From Candidatus Glassbacteria bacterium RIFCSPLOWO2_12_FULL_58_11 (GTDB taxonomy: Bacteria > Gemmatimonadota > Glassbacteria > GWA2-58-10), in the NCBI GenBank assembly GCA_001780825.1, contig MFIX01000034.1, forward strand, positions 1 to 8,763: DNA of 8,763 bases. The letters run 5' to 3'. This document shows, piece after piece, positions 1-6,301 of this stretch. The notes under the pieces are model-generated. The model saw only the letters and a program-made list of their open reading frames with translations. It ran no database searches and was not told the origin of the DNA. A program made the translations under genes and the position numbers. Within the stretch, counting starts at the first letter, position 1; every line of letters starts with the position of its first letter.

Positions 1-482
1 GCACGATCGGCCGGATGGTGATCGCCCGGCTGATGTACCACTACGGTTATGTGCGCAACGTGGATGAGGCTTTCGACAACTACCTGGGCTCTAATGCTCC
101 GGCTTTCGTGGCCTACAAGCCCGCCGATGCCCGGGAGGTGCTGGAGCTTATCCGGCGTTCCGGCGGTGTGAGCGTCCTGGCCCATCCCTCGCGGGAGGAT
201 GCGGAAAAGGCGCTCCCGCACCTTCACGAGGCCGGCCTGGACGGGATAGAGACCTGGCGCCCCATCCTGAATCGTTCCCTCGCCGCGCTGATCCGCGACA
301 AAGCGCAGCTCTTCGGCCTCGTCCAGACTGGCGGCTCGGACTGGCACTATGACGGCGGGCGGTTGAGCCTGGGAGCCTTCCATGTCAATCGGGCCCGGCT
401 GGCCCCCTTTCTGGAACTCCTCGGCGAAAAAGCCGGTTTCCTCCTCGAGCCGGAAAACCCCTGGGCACCCTCCGGCTTGTGA
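1..482 (+). CDS. PHP-domain phosphoesterase, C-terminal part (5' partial; YciV/TrpH/RNase AM-like)
   Basis: This reading frame is open from the left edge (first full codon at base 3) to TGA at 480-482, so the N-terminus lies outside the window. The visible ~159 residues match the second half of PHP-family metal-dependent phosphoesterases of the YciV/TrpH type. An IARLM..YGYV..VDEAFDNYLG segment resembles the RPH.AR.LV...F..YL region. It is followed by SGGVSVLAHP (His codon at 183-185) and then TGGSDWHYD (Asp codon 339-341, His two residues on). Those His and Asp residues are the later metal ligands of the family; the early HxDxH motif would be upstream. E. coli YciV is RNase AM, which removes 5' nucleotides from RNA ends and hydrolyses 3',5'-bisphosphonucleotides; the exact substrate here is inferred. 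No clear terminator follows. The family is well supported, the subfamily less so. Confidence 0.85.
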   Translation, partial: TIGRMVIARLMYHYGYVRNVDEAFDNYLGSNAPAFVAYKPADAREVLELIRRSGGVSVLAHPSREDAEKALPHLHEAGLDGIETWRPILNRSLAALIRDKAQLFGLVQTGGSDWHYDGGRLSLGAFHVNRARLAPFLELLGEKAGFLLEPENPWAPSGL

Positions 483-640
483 AAGCCGTGGATTTGCGCA
501 CCAGATGCCTGGCAGCTCTGCTCCCGCTTCCGGGCCGCGCAATAAAATGAAACTATTTAAATCCCTGAGGTGTCTTAGTTAAAGGTGCTTCGCAAAAATA
601 TCTTCCGATTTTCACCCCTAATCAATTTGGAGGTTTCACG

Positions 641-2080
641 ATGAACCGCGGCCCCGGTATTCTGCGTATTCTAACCCTGACACTCGTTCTGGCGCTCTGC
701 CGGATGACTTCCCCGCTCTATTCCCAGGAAAAAACCGGCGGCGTACCCTCGCTGCTGGAAGCGCCCACGCCTTACTTCCATACTTACAACCTGACTTCAC
801 TCTTCCCGGTGAGCGCGGCTCTGGTAAGGGCTGATACCGCAATGGGCCGGGTGATGACGCTGCAGAACTGCCTCGATGCGGCGCTGTCCGGCAACCCCGA
901 CCACCTGAAATCGCATGAAAACCTGCGCACGGTCACCGGCCAGATTCTGCTGGCCTGGGGCAACTACATGCCGACTCTGCGCGCCAGCTACGGACTTAGC
1001 CAAAGTAACCGCACCAGCTCCTACCTCGATCCCAGCGGCGTGCTGCGCACCTCGGGCGGTATCAGCAAGTCCACTTACGCCAACCTTAACGCCGGGCTGA
1101 CCCTTTTCGATGCGGCCAGCCATTATTTCGACATGAAAAACGCCCGCTTCCTGAAAAAGCAGCGCCTGAGCCAGCTCAGCTCCTCCGAGCTTAATCTGGT
1201 GGACCAGGTGCGCCGCGCCTATATCAATGCCCTGCGCCAGGAGCAGCTCCTGATCGCCGCCAAGGAGCAGGCCGAGAGCCGGAAAGACCAGCTCAAGCTG
1301 GCTCAGGCCCGTTTCTCTGTCGGCTCAGTGACCAAGCTCGATGTGCTCCAGGCCCAGGTGGATCTGAACGATCAGCAACTGGTGATCATCCAGTACGAAA
1401 ACGCACTGAAAAACGCCAAGATGGACCTAAACCGGCTGATGGGCGGAGACCTGAACCGGGATTACGGCCTGGTGGACGAGTTCAAGATCCAGGACCTGAG
1501 CCTGGATGTCGACGGGCTGGTGACTGAAGCCGTTAAGAGCCATCCGGATGTAAAAAGTATGGAGTACCAGATCAGGCAGCTCGAAGGGGAGCTCTGGATG
1601 GGGCGTCTGGCCTATCTTCCCACGGTCGGCACCAGCCTGAGCTACTCCCGCAATGAGGACGGCCTGGAGTTTTTCCCGAACCGTGACAAAGGACGCGGGC
1701 TGGGTTTTAGCCTCTCCTGGAACATCTGGGACGCCTTCGGCCGCTTCAGCCGAAACCGCCAGACCGAGGTCTCGCTGAATAATCTCAACTATGATTTTAC
1801 CTCGCTGAAACTGGATATCGAGCGCGACATCCGCGAGAACTATATCGACCTGCTCCGCCTGCAGCAGCGGCACCAGGCCCTGAACGAAAGCCGCGACCTG
1901 CGTCGGCAGTCGCTCGAGCTCGAGCAGGAAAGATACCGCCTCGGAGCGGCCAGCATCCTGGACCTGCGCCAGGCTCAGGTGGACTATTCTCAGGCCGAGG
2001 TGAATTATATCAACTCGATCTACGACTTCCACACCGGGTTGTCCACACTGACCAAGAACGTGGGACGGGAATTGTTTTGA
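641..2080 (+). CDS. TolC/OEP-family outer membrane efflux protein
   Basis: This 479-residue protein has the length and organisation of TolC-type outer membrane channels, trimeric ducts that carry efflux or type I secretion substrates out of the cell. The ATG start is set by GGAGG at 629-633, seven bases upstream. A signal peptide is visible (basic start, hydrophobic stretch ~8-20, small residues ~22-29). The Cys at 20 lacks a proper lipobox (LALC), so this is probably not a lipoprotein. Residues ~30-70 are a family-atypical linker, then TLQNCLDAALSGNP (73-86) opens the first OEP repeat. The internal duplication shows as AQARFSVGSVTKLDVLQAQVD (221-241) against EQERYRLGAASILDLRQAQVD (428-448). 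The protein ends in Phe (..GRELF), as many BAM-assembled outer membrane proteins do. No adaptor or RND/ABC pump gene adjoins it, so its partner is unknown. A strong terminator follows, so it looks monocistronic here. Confidence 0.93.
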   Translation: MNRGPGILRILTLTLVLALCRMTSPLYSQEKTGGVPSLLEAPTPYFHTYNLTSLFPVSAALVRADTAMGRVMTLQNCLDAALSGNPDHLKSHENLRTVTGQILLAWGNYMPTLRASYGLSQSNRTSSYLDPSGVLRTSGGISKSTYANLNAGLTLFDAASHYFDMKNARFLKKQRLSQLSSSELNLVDQVRRAYINALRQEQLLIAAKEQAESRKDQLKLAQARFSVGSVTKLDVLQAQVDLNDQQLVIIQYENALKNAKMDLNRLMGGDLNRDYGLVDEFKIQDLSLDVDGLVTEAVKSHPDVKSMEYQIRQLEGELWMGRLAYLPTVGTSLSYSRNEDGLEFFPNRDKGRGLGFSLSWNIWDAFGRFSRNRQTEVSLNNLNYDFTSLKLDIERDIRENYIDLLRLQQRHQALNESRDLRRQSLELEQERYRLGAASILDLRQAQVDYSQAEVNYINSIYDFHTGLSTLTKNVGRELF

Positions 2081-2154
2081 CAGAGGCCGGAAAAAGAGCC
2101 TGAGTTGAATTCAAAAAGCGGTCAACCGGGGTTCCGGTTGCCTCCGCGGCCGGT

Positions 2155-2195
2155 AAATAAGCGCAAATTTTTTGGAAATTTGCGCTTATTTTTTT
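2155..2195 (+). terminator. Rho-independent terminator after tolC-like gene
   Basis: A perfect 16-bp inverted repeat (arms 2155-2170 and 2176-2191, core GCGCAAATTT/AAATTTGCGC) closes on a five-base loop, TTTGG. It runs straight into a T-rich tract (2189-2195). This is a textbook intrinsic terminator 75 bases past the tolC-like stop codon. It separates that gene from the HU promoters. The upstream arm begins AAATAA, so on the opposite strand the U-run would be short and reverse termination is less certain. Confidence 0.93.
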
Positions 2196-2227
2196 CTTGT
2201 CTCTTTCGATCTGATTGCTATCTTTTT

Positions 2228-2258
2228 TCGTAACTCCTTTAAATAATTGATGTTACGA
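2228..2258. repeat. Inverted repeat TCGTAAC-N17-GTTACGA
   Basis: Perfect 7-base arms at 2228-2234 and 2252-2258 are separated by 17 AT-rich bases. Arm centres are 24 bases apart, slightly over two helical turns, so a dimeric or paired regulator could bind on one face of the helix. The repeat ends 46 bases before the -35 box of the first HU promoter. It could equally be a chance match or a weak hairpin, and no known operator consensus is recognised. Confidence 0.3.
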
Positions 2259-2304
2259 TGCTTTGGCGGAGAATAAAATAATCAAATGCACGCCACTAAA
2301 GGGC

Positions 2305-2333
2305 TTGACGGCGATACTGTCGCGTGATATATA
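2305..2333 (+). promoter_or_regulatory. Upstream sigma70-type promoter (P1) for HU gene
   Basis: A -35 hexamer TTGACG (2305-2310) lies exactly 17 bases from a -10 hexamer TATATA (2328-2333), close to the sigma70 consensus in both boxes and at ideal spacing. Transcription would start near 2340, about 245 bases before the HU start codon. It lies downstream of the tolC terminator, and no convincing gene separates it from HU. The sequence GGGCTTGAC around its -35 box is repeated at the second promoter. Confidence 0.6.
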
Positions 2334-2445
2334 TAAAACAAAATTCGCGCACGCACCGGAGACTGCGGAGCAAATCTGCGTCAATCTTGAATCTTCGCTT
2401 GACCAGGGTAAAAGCGGAAAAAACCGAAAAAAACTGCGATTGGGC

Positions 2446-2474
2446 TTGACAAGCGCTTGCAGAGCGGTTATAGA
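2446..2474 (+). promoter_or_regulatory. Proximal sigma70-type promoter (P2) for HU gene
   Basis: A perfect -35 hexamer TTGACA (2446-2451) is followed after 17 bases by TATAGA (2469-2474), one mismatch from the TATAAT positions that matter most. Runs of A at 2418-2423 and 2427-2433 fall at about -63 to -48 relative to a predicted start near 2481, where an UP element would contact the RNA polymerase alpha subunits. Together these predict a strong promoter, which suits an abundant nucleoid protein. The leader to the HU ATG would be about 104 bases. Confidence 0.8.
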
Positions 2475-2571
2475 TGGAATGGTACAGGAACGGGAGCGAT
2501 GGACCGGCCGACTCTAGGCAACTGAATTATTACTGTTTGTAATGTTCCCCGCCACCTACAACTTTATTATT

Positions 2572-2576
2572 GGAGG
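2572..2576 (+). promoter_or_regulatory. Ribosome binding site of HU gene
   Basis: GGAGG at 2572-2576 sits eight bases before ATG 2585. The in-frame TTG at 2570 overlaps this site and so cannot be the start, which fixes the HU N-terminus as MTKADLID. Confidence 0.85.
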
Positions 2577-2584
2577 AATTCTCC

Positions 2585-2854
2585 ATGACTAAAGCCGATT
2601 TGATCGACGCTGTCGCTTCTGAAGTCGGGATTTCCAAGAAAGCTGCGGCTGAGGCTATCGATAGCGTATTCAGCCACATCACCAAAGCTTTGAAGAAAGG
2701 CAAGAAGTACACCCACGTCGGCTTCGGAACCTTCGGCGTCGTCAAGAGAGCCGCCCGCGAGGGCCGCAATCCGCAGAGTGGCGCGAAGATCAAGATTCCT
2801 GCCCGCAATGTCGTCAAGTTTACCGTGGGCAAAGCTCTCAAAGAGTCGGTATAG
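2585..2854 (+). CDS. hup: HU-family DNA-binding protein
   Basis: This is a complete 89-residue HU/IHF-family nucleoid protein, which binds and bends DNA as a dimer with little sequence preference. The family features are in order: an N-terminal helical dimerisation half (MTKADLIDAVASEVGISKKA), the GFGTF turn at 46-50, and the arm R-x-x-REGRNPQSG. Pro63 of the RNP motif lies exactly where HU's DNA-intercalating proline is found, and the C-terminus is the usual VVKFTVGKALKESV. Length is typical (about 90). The absence of IHF-specific features and of long basic tails favours HU proper. The gene ends in tandem stops, TAG then TAA. It stands alone between tandem promoters and its own terminator, which predicts independent high expression. 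The specific paralogue (hupA or hupB) cannot be assigned. Confidence 0.97.
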   Translation: MTKADLIDAVASEVGISKKAAAEAIDSVFSHITKALKKGKKYTHVGFGTFGVVKRAAREGRNPQSGAKIKIPARNVVKFTVGKALKESV

Positions 2855-2887
2855 TAAGAATCGGCTGTCGCTTATCGTTGAATGCAC

Positions 2888-2925
2888 AAGGGGGCCGTCC
2901 TGAACAGGGCGGCCCCTTTTCTTTT
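2888..2925 (+). terminator. Rho-independent terminator after HU gene
   Basis: An 11-bp GC-rich stem (2891-2901 with 2906-2916; arms GGGGCCGTCCT and AGGGCGGCCCC, one G-U pair) closes on a GAAC loop. It is followed by TTTTCTTTT (2917-2925), and A residues before the stem can pair with the first Ts. It begins about 35 bases after the HU stop, so HU forms its own transcription unit. Confidence 0.93.
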
Positions 2926-3013
2926 AAAGCGTCCGGCTTTAAATGCGTGCTGTTTCAATCTCGCCCGGCGAAACACTTTTCGTTTCGGACACGGACAGTA
3001 AAGGACAAAACCT

Positions 3014-4000
3014 TTGGCAACCGGCAGGAATTCGTTGAAAGCCGCGCTGAGGCGGCACTGGATGGTACCGGGGATCGCTCTCGCCTGTTTCTGGGGCTAC
3101 CGCTATCCCTTTGCCGGCCAATGGCTCGGCGACTGGCTGGGTTGGCTGATCGCCCTGTTGATGTTCCTCATGGGCACGGGCCTCGGTTACCGGAGTTTTC
3201 GCGCCCGCCTGGGTTCCTGGAAACAGATCGCTTTCGTACAGGCCCTCTCTTTTCTGGCCGCCCCGCTGATCGCCGCGGCGCTCGGCCGGCTGCTCCTGGA
3301 GGGCCGCCCGCTCGCATATACGGGCCTGATGCTGGCCGGCACCACCTCCACGACCCTGGGCACCTGTGTCATTTTTACCCGGCTCGCCGGCGGGGATGAA
3401 GCTCTCGCGCTCGTGCTGTCAATTTTCTCGAGCCTGCTCAGCGTGGTTGTCTCGCCGCTGCTGCTGCTGCTTTTCCTGGGGACCGCGCTCGAGGTGCCCG
3501 TAACCCTGATGATACACAGACTGTCCCTCGTGCTTTTCCTGCCGCTGTGCTGCGGCATGCTCCTGCGCGCCCGGCTCGGAGAGGAGAGGGTGGCACAGGC
3601 TGGGCCGCTGATCAGCCGCGGCTGCACGGTAATTATCCTGGCCGTGATCATGGTCGCGATGGCGGAGGGGCGGGAGCTGCTGGCCGGCCCGGGGAGCGCG
3701 GCAGTCATCCTGGCCGCGGTTTCCCTGCACCTCGCCATGCTGCTGATAGCTCTCCTGATAACCCCGCTCACCGGCTTTTCCCGGGGCGACAGAATTGCAA
3801 TCCTGTTCTGCGCCACCGAAAAAACCGTGCAGCTCCCCGCCTATCTGGCGATCCAGATCCTGCACACTCCGGCCGCCGCGCTTGCCCCGGTCCTGCATCA
3901 CGTCTTCCAGCTGGTTGTGGACTCGCTGCTGGTTTCTTATTATTCTTCAAAAAGGACTGCCGGTACGCCGCTGGCTCTGCGAGCCGAGCCGTTGGATTAG
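3014..4000 (+). CDS. BASS/SBF-like family transporter (10 TM)
   Basis: The protein is 328 residues and almost wholly hydrophobic, with about ten predicted membrane segments (roughly 17-34, 42-59, 72-92, 101-121, 131-156, 165-184, 202-217, 228-252, 259-282, 286-308). It matches the bile acid:sodium symporter superfamily, closest by eye to the SBF-like (YfeH/SLC10A7) branch. Its GTTSTTLGTCVIFTRLAGGD stretch (109-128) fits the conserved substrate/ion-site segment, and FCATEKTVQLPAYLA (265-279) corresponds to the second crossover helix, usually ..sqKt/s... Such proteins carry organic anions or affect ion homeostasis in the inner membrane; the substrate here is unknown. The TTG start is supported by AAGGA at 3001-3005, eight bases upstream. 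ATG 3062 would remove 16 residues and has a weaker site. The gene ends 21 bases before the OppD-like gene, so the two are probably co-transcribed. Confidence 0.75.
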   Translation: MATGRNSLKAALRRHWMVPGIALACFWGYRYPFAGQWLGDWLGWLIALLMFLMGTGLGYRSFRARLGSWKQIAFVQALSFLAAPLIAAALGRLLLEGRPLAYTGLMLAGTTSTTLGTCVIFTRLAGGDEALALVLSIFSSLLSVVVSPLLLLLFLGTALEVPVTLMIHRLSLVLFLPLCCGMLLRARLGEERVAQAGPLISRGCTVIILAVIMVAMAEGRELLAGPGSAAVILAAVSLHLAMLLIALLITPLTGFSRGDRIAILFCATEKTVQLPAYLAIQILHTPAAALAPVLHHVFQLVVDSLLVSYYSSKRTAGTPLALRAEPLD

Positions 4001-4021
4001 CTGATTGCGTGCCCCCTGCCG

Positions 4022-5071
4022 ATGACCGGCCGCCAACCCGAACCAGTGAGCGGAAAGGTGAGCGATAGGACCTCCGAAAATATTTTGCTGGAAGTGACCG
4101 ACCTGACTGTCCGCCTGTCCTCCGGGGTCCCGGCCGTGGACCGGGTGAGCTTCCGGATCCGGCGCGGCGAATGCCTGGCGCTGGTGGGCGAAAGCGGCTG
4201 CGGAAAAACTCTGACCGCCCTGAGCCTGCTTCACTCGGTCCCCGTCGAGGTGGGAGAATCCAGGGCCGCGAGCCTGAAACTGGCAGGCCGGGAAATTTCC
4301 AATCCGCCCGGGAGCGAGTTGCGTGAAATCCGGGGCGGAAGAATCTCGATGATCTTCCAGGACCCCCGGGCCGCGCTTGACCCGCTCTTTACGGTGGGCG
4401 ACCAGATGGTGGAAACTCTCCGCTCGCACTTGCCTCTCAGCCGGAGCCGGGCCGTCCAGCAGGCCTTGTCCGCTCTGGAGGAGGCTGGAATTGCGGAGTG
4501 CCGGCGCGTCTTCCGCTCCTATCCCCATCAGCTCAGCGGCGGACAGTGCCAGAGAGCGACTATCGCCCTGGCGCTCTCGACCGGCCCGGAGCTGTTGATC
4601 GCTGATGAGCCCACCACCGCCCTCGATGTGACCGTGCAGCGGCAGATCCTCGATCTCTTGATCGGACTGGGTCGCAAAAAGGGCCTGGCGGTCCTGCTCA
4701 TTACCCATAACCTGTCCGTGGTGGCCCAGCTTGCCGACCGGGTATTGATAATGTACGCCGGTCAGATCGTGGAAAGCGCCCAGCTGGAGGAGATTTTTTC
4801 CGGCGCGCTTCACCCGTACACCCGGGCGCTGCTGGACTGCCTGCCGGCCCTGGATCAGCCGCCTGCAGAGCCGGCCAGTATTCCGGGGACCGTTCCGCAG
4901 CCGGGAGAATGGCCCTCCGGCTGCCGTTTCCGTCCGCGCTGCGCTTTCGCCGCGCCGGGCTGCGAGAAAGAGCAGGCCCTGGAAGCTTTCGGGAGGGAAA
5001 GCGGCCGGCTGGCCCGCTGCTGGCGCTCCGCCGGGATAGACTTTACCGGCTCGGGGGGAGGTGCGCCGTGA
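4022..5071 (+). CDS. Oligopeptide/dipeptide ABC transporter ATPase, OppD/DppD-like
   Basis: This 349-residue ATPase belongs to the Opp/Dpp/nickel importer family. Motifs are intact: Walker A GESGCGKT (56-63), Q-loop FQDP (Gln113), signature LSGGQ (171-175), Walker B LLIADE (191-196) and H-loop His229. The C-terminal oligopeptide/dipeptide-transporter domain begins at LHPYTRALL (263-271). It carries cysteines 301, 307, 314 and 333 in a C-x5-C-x6-C-x18-C arrangement; Fe-S clusters have been reported in this region of DppD-type proteins. It would pair with the next gene as an ATPase heterodimer powering peptide uptake. The start is uncertain: ATG 4022 has no good ribosome binding site, and in-frame GTG codons at 4046 and 4058 are alternatives that leave the ATPase core intact. 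The gene lies 21 bases after the BASS-like gene and overlaps the OppF-like gene by four bases. No permease or binding protein is adjacent. Confidence 0.93.
   Translation: MTGRQPEPVSGKVSDRTSENILLEVTDLTVRLSSGVPAVDRVSFRIRRGECLALVGESGCGKTLTALSLLHSVPVEVGESRAASLKLAGREISNPPGSELREIRGGRISMIFQDPRAALDPLFTVGDQMVETLRSHLPLSRSRAVQQALSALEEAGIAECRRVFRSYPHQLSGGQCQRATIALALSTGPELLIADEPTTALDVTVQRQILDLLIGLGRKKGLAVLLITHNLSVVAQLADRVLIMYAGQIVESAQLEEIFSGALHPYTRALLDCLPALDQPPAEPASIPGTVPQPGEWPSGCRFRPRCAFAAPGCEKEQALEAFGRESGRLARCWRSAGIDFTGSGGGAP
5055..5063 (+). promoter_or_regulatory. Ribosome binding site deciding GTG start of OppF-like gene
   Basis: GGGGAGGTG (5055-5063) ends four bases before GTG 5068, with the GGAGG core 8 bases or so from the start. 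It lies inside the end of the OppD-like gene. It selects GTG 5068 over the much longer open frame that extends back to 4909, whose extra residues read as a shadow of the OppD C-terminal domain. Confidence 0.8.
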
Positions 5072-6069
5072 GCGCCGACTCGAAACCCCTGGTGGAATGC
5101 CGTGGCCTGGTCAAGACTTTCAGGCTGCCGGCCCTCGCGGCCGGACCGGGCTCCAGAGAATTCAGGGCCGTGGACGGCCTCAGTCTGGCGGTTTATCCGG
5201 GCGAAACCCTGGCCCTGGTGGGTGAAAGCGGCTGCGGGAAAAGCACCACCGGCAGGCTGCTCCTGCGGCTGGAGAAACCCTCCGCGGGCACCGTCACCTT
5301 CGAGGGGCGCGACCTGGCGGCCCTGTCGGCCGCGCGGCTGCGCACTCAGCGCAGCCGGATGCAGATGATCTTCCAGGACCCCTACGGCTCGCTCAACCCG
5401 CGTCTGACTGTCGGGGCGGCGCTGGCCGAGCCGCTGCGCATCCATTGGCGGCTGAGCGGAAAGTCGCTTCGGGAGCGGATCGCCGGGCTGCTGGAAAATG
5501 TCGGCCTCCGGCCCGAGCATGCCCGACGCTACCCGCACGAGTTCTCAGGCGGCCAGCGCCAGCGGATCGCCATTGCCCGGGCCGTCTCGGTAAATCCCGG
5601 TTTCGTGGTGGCGGATGAGCCGGTCTCTTCCCTGGACATCTCGATCCAGGGGCAGATTCTCAAGCTGCTGATCGAGCTGAAAAAAAGCCTCGGGATGGCC
5701 ATGCTGTTCATCTCTCACGATCTGGCGGTGGTGCGCCAGATCAGCGACCGGGTGGCCGTGATGTACCGCGGCAGGCTGGTCGAGCTGGCGCCGGCCGGTG
5801 AGCTGTTCTCCCGGCCGCTTCACCCCTACACCCGGCTGCTTCTGTCCTGCGTGCTCGCGCCGCGCCCGGGCAGAAAAGGCGCGCCGCCGGATATTCGCTC
5901 CCCAGAGGCCACGGGATACCGCGGCTTTGGGTGCTCTTTCGCCGGGAGGTGCCCCCTGGAGATCGCCGCCTGCACCCGTGAAACTCCCGAGCTCCGGGAG
6001 CTCTATCCGGACCATTATGCCGCCTGCCTGGTGGCCGGCGGAAAGCCTCTCCCGGATATTTCCCGCTGA
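5068..6069 (+). CDS. Oligopeptide/dipeptide ABC transporter ATPase, OppF/DppF-like
   Basis: From the GTG at 5068 the product is 333 residues, the normal OppF/DppF length. The start overlaps the preceding stop (GTGA, 4 bases), indicating translational coupling. Motifs are Walker A GESGCGKS (52-59), Q-loop FQDP (Gln103), signature FSGGQ (159-163), Walker B FVVADE (179-184) and H-loop His217. SLNPRLTVG (108-116) and the phrase DEPVSSLDISIQGQIL (183-198) are typical of the OppF/DppF side. The C-terminal domain starts at LHPYTRLLL and has Cys289, 295, 302 and 320, the usual late-cysteine pattern of this family. It should dimerise with the OppD-like ATPase under permeases encoded elsewhere. Peptides are the likeliest cargo, but nickel, glutathione or oligosaccharides are also carried by relatives. 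No clear terminator follows. Confidence 0.94.
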   Translation: MSADSKPLVECRGLVKTFRLPALAAGPGSREFRAVDGLSLAVYPGETLALVGESGCGKSTTGRLLLRLEKPSAGTVTFEGRDLAALSAARLRTQRSRMQMIFQDPYGSLNPRLTVGAALAEPLRIHWRLSGKSLRERIAGLLENVGLRPEHARRYPHEFSGGQRQRIAIARAVSVNPGFVVADEPVSSLDISIQGQILKLLIELKKSLGMAMLFISHDLAVVRQISDRVAVMYRGRLVELAPAGELFSRPLHPYTRLLLSCVLAPRPGRKGAPPDIRSPEATGYRGFGCSFAGRCPLEIAACTRETPELRELYPDHYAACLVAGGKPLPDISR

Positions 6070-6209
6070 TCCCAACCGTCGAGGCCTCGCCGGACTGCAC
6101 CGCTCAGGATAGTCTTGGAGCATAACAAATCTGCGCCTCCGGGGTAGAATCATCTTGGACGCTGTAAAGTTCGGCGACAGTCCGCTGACATTGCCGGGTC
6201 TATGATTTT

Positions 6210-6238
6210 TTGCACATTTTAGTTTGATACATTAATAC
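6210..6238 (+). promoter_or_regulatory. Upstream sigma70-type promoter for exbB cluster
   Basis: TTGCAC (6210-6215) and TAATAC (6233-6238) are separated by exactly 17 bases. The boxes have two and two mismatches to TTGACA and TATAAT, so this is a weaker promoter than the one 63 bases downstream. Transcription would begin near 6245. It is preceded by a run of six T (6205-6211 region), part of the AT-rich block. Confidence 0.45.
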
Positions 6239-6272
6239 CGGTACGCCGTTTAACTAATTATCCAAAAAATGC

Positions 6273-6301
6273 TTGACATTCCCAGAATCATGGGGTAATT
6301 T
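6273..6301 (+). promoter_or_regulatory. Proximal sigma70-type promoter for exbB cluster
   Basis: A perfect TTGACA (6273-6278) is spaced 17 bases from TAATTT (6296-6301). An AT-rich stretch with a six-A run (6263-6268) sits just upstream, in UP-element position. Predicted start is near 6308, giving a leader of about 73 bases to exbB. The spacer contains CCCA-N6-TGGG (6281-6294), a small palindrome that could be an operator or chance. Confidence 0.72.

Larger units (their letters stand above)
2081..2584. other. Intergenic control region between tolC-like gene and HU gene
   Basis: This stretch of about 500 bases has no convincing gene. It contains, in order, the tolC terminator (2155-2195), a 7-base inverted repeat (2228-2258) and two sigma70-type promoters (2305-2333 and 2446-2474). 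An A-rich block lies before the second promoter (2410-2433), and an approximately 100-base leader runs to the HU start. Base composition is markedly more AT-rich than the flanking genes. An 84-codon TTG-started open frame at 2263-2517 is judged fortuitous: it lacks a ribosome binding site, contains both promoters and uses codons (ATA, CGA, AGA, GGA, CTA) that the neighbouring genes avoid. Confidence 0.7.

Noticed and set aside
575..604. Possible promoter TTAGTT-N18-TATCTT before the tolC-like gene
   Set aside because: The -35 box matches poorly and the spacing is 18 bases, so it is not distinct from background in this AT-rich stretch. A real promoter probably lies in 483-640, but I cannot place it.
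2263..2517. An 84-codon open frame with a TTG start in the tolC-hup gap
   Set aside because: It has no ribosome binding site and its codon use (ATA, CTA, CGA, AGA, GGA) is unlike the neighbouring genes. It contains two good promoters and the product resembles no family I recognise. Treated as non-coding control DNA.
2969..2987. Inverted repeat CGAAAC-N7-GTTTCG upstream of the BASS-like gene
   Set aside because: The arms are only six bases, there is no recognisable promoter beside it and no consensus match, so it may well be chance.
2878..3399. A 173-codon open frame overlapping the HU terminator and the BASS gene
   Set aside because: It runs through the terminator hairpin and then in another frame across the clearly coding BASS-like gene. 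It is a shadow frame caused by high GC content.
3947..4813. A long minus-strand open frame (288 codons) opposite the OppD-like gene
   Set aside because: The plus strand encodes an intact ABC ATPase with all motifs. The minus-strand product has low-complexity composition and no family features, as expected of an antisense shadow in GC-rich DNA. The same applies to the minus-strand frames opposite the OppF, exbB and exbD genes.
4909..5067. Upstream extension of the OppF-like open frame
   Set aside because: The 53 extra codons lie entirely within the OppD-like C-terminal domain in another frame. The strong site at 5055-5063 selects GTG 5068, giving the normal family length.
6160..6211. Possible terminator for the BASS-OppDF operon
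   Set aside because: CGGC/GCCG arms with a short inner CAG/CTG pairing precede a T-run, but the stem is weak and about ten bases separate it from the Ts. It does not meet the usual form of an intrinsic terminator.
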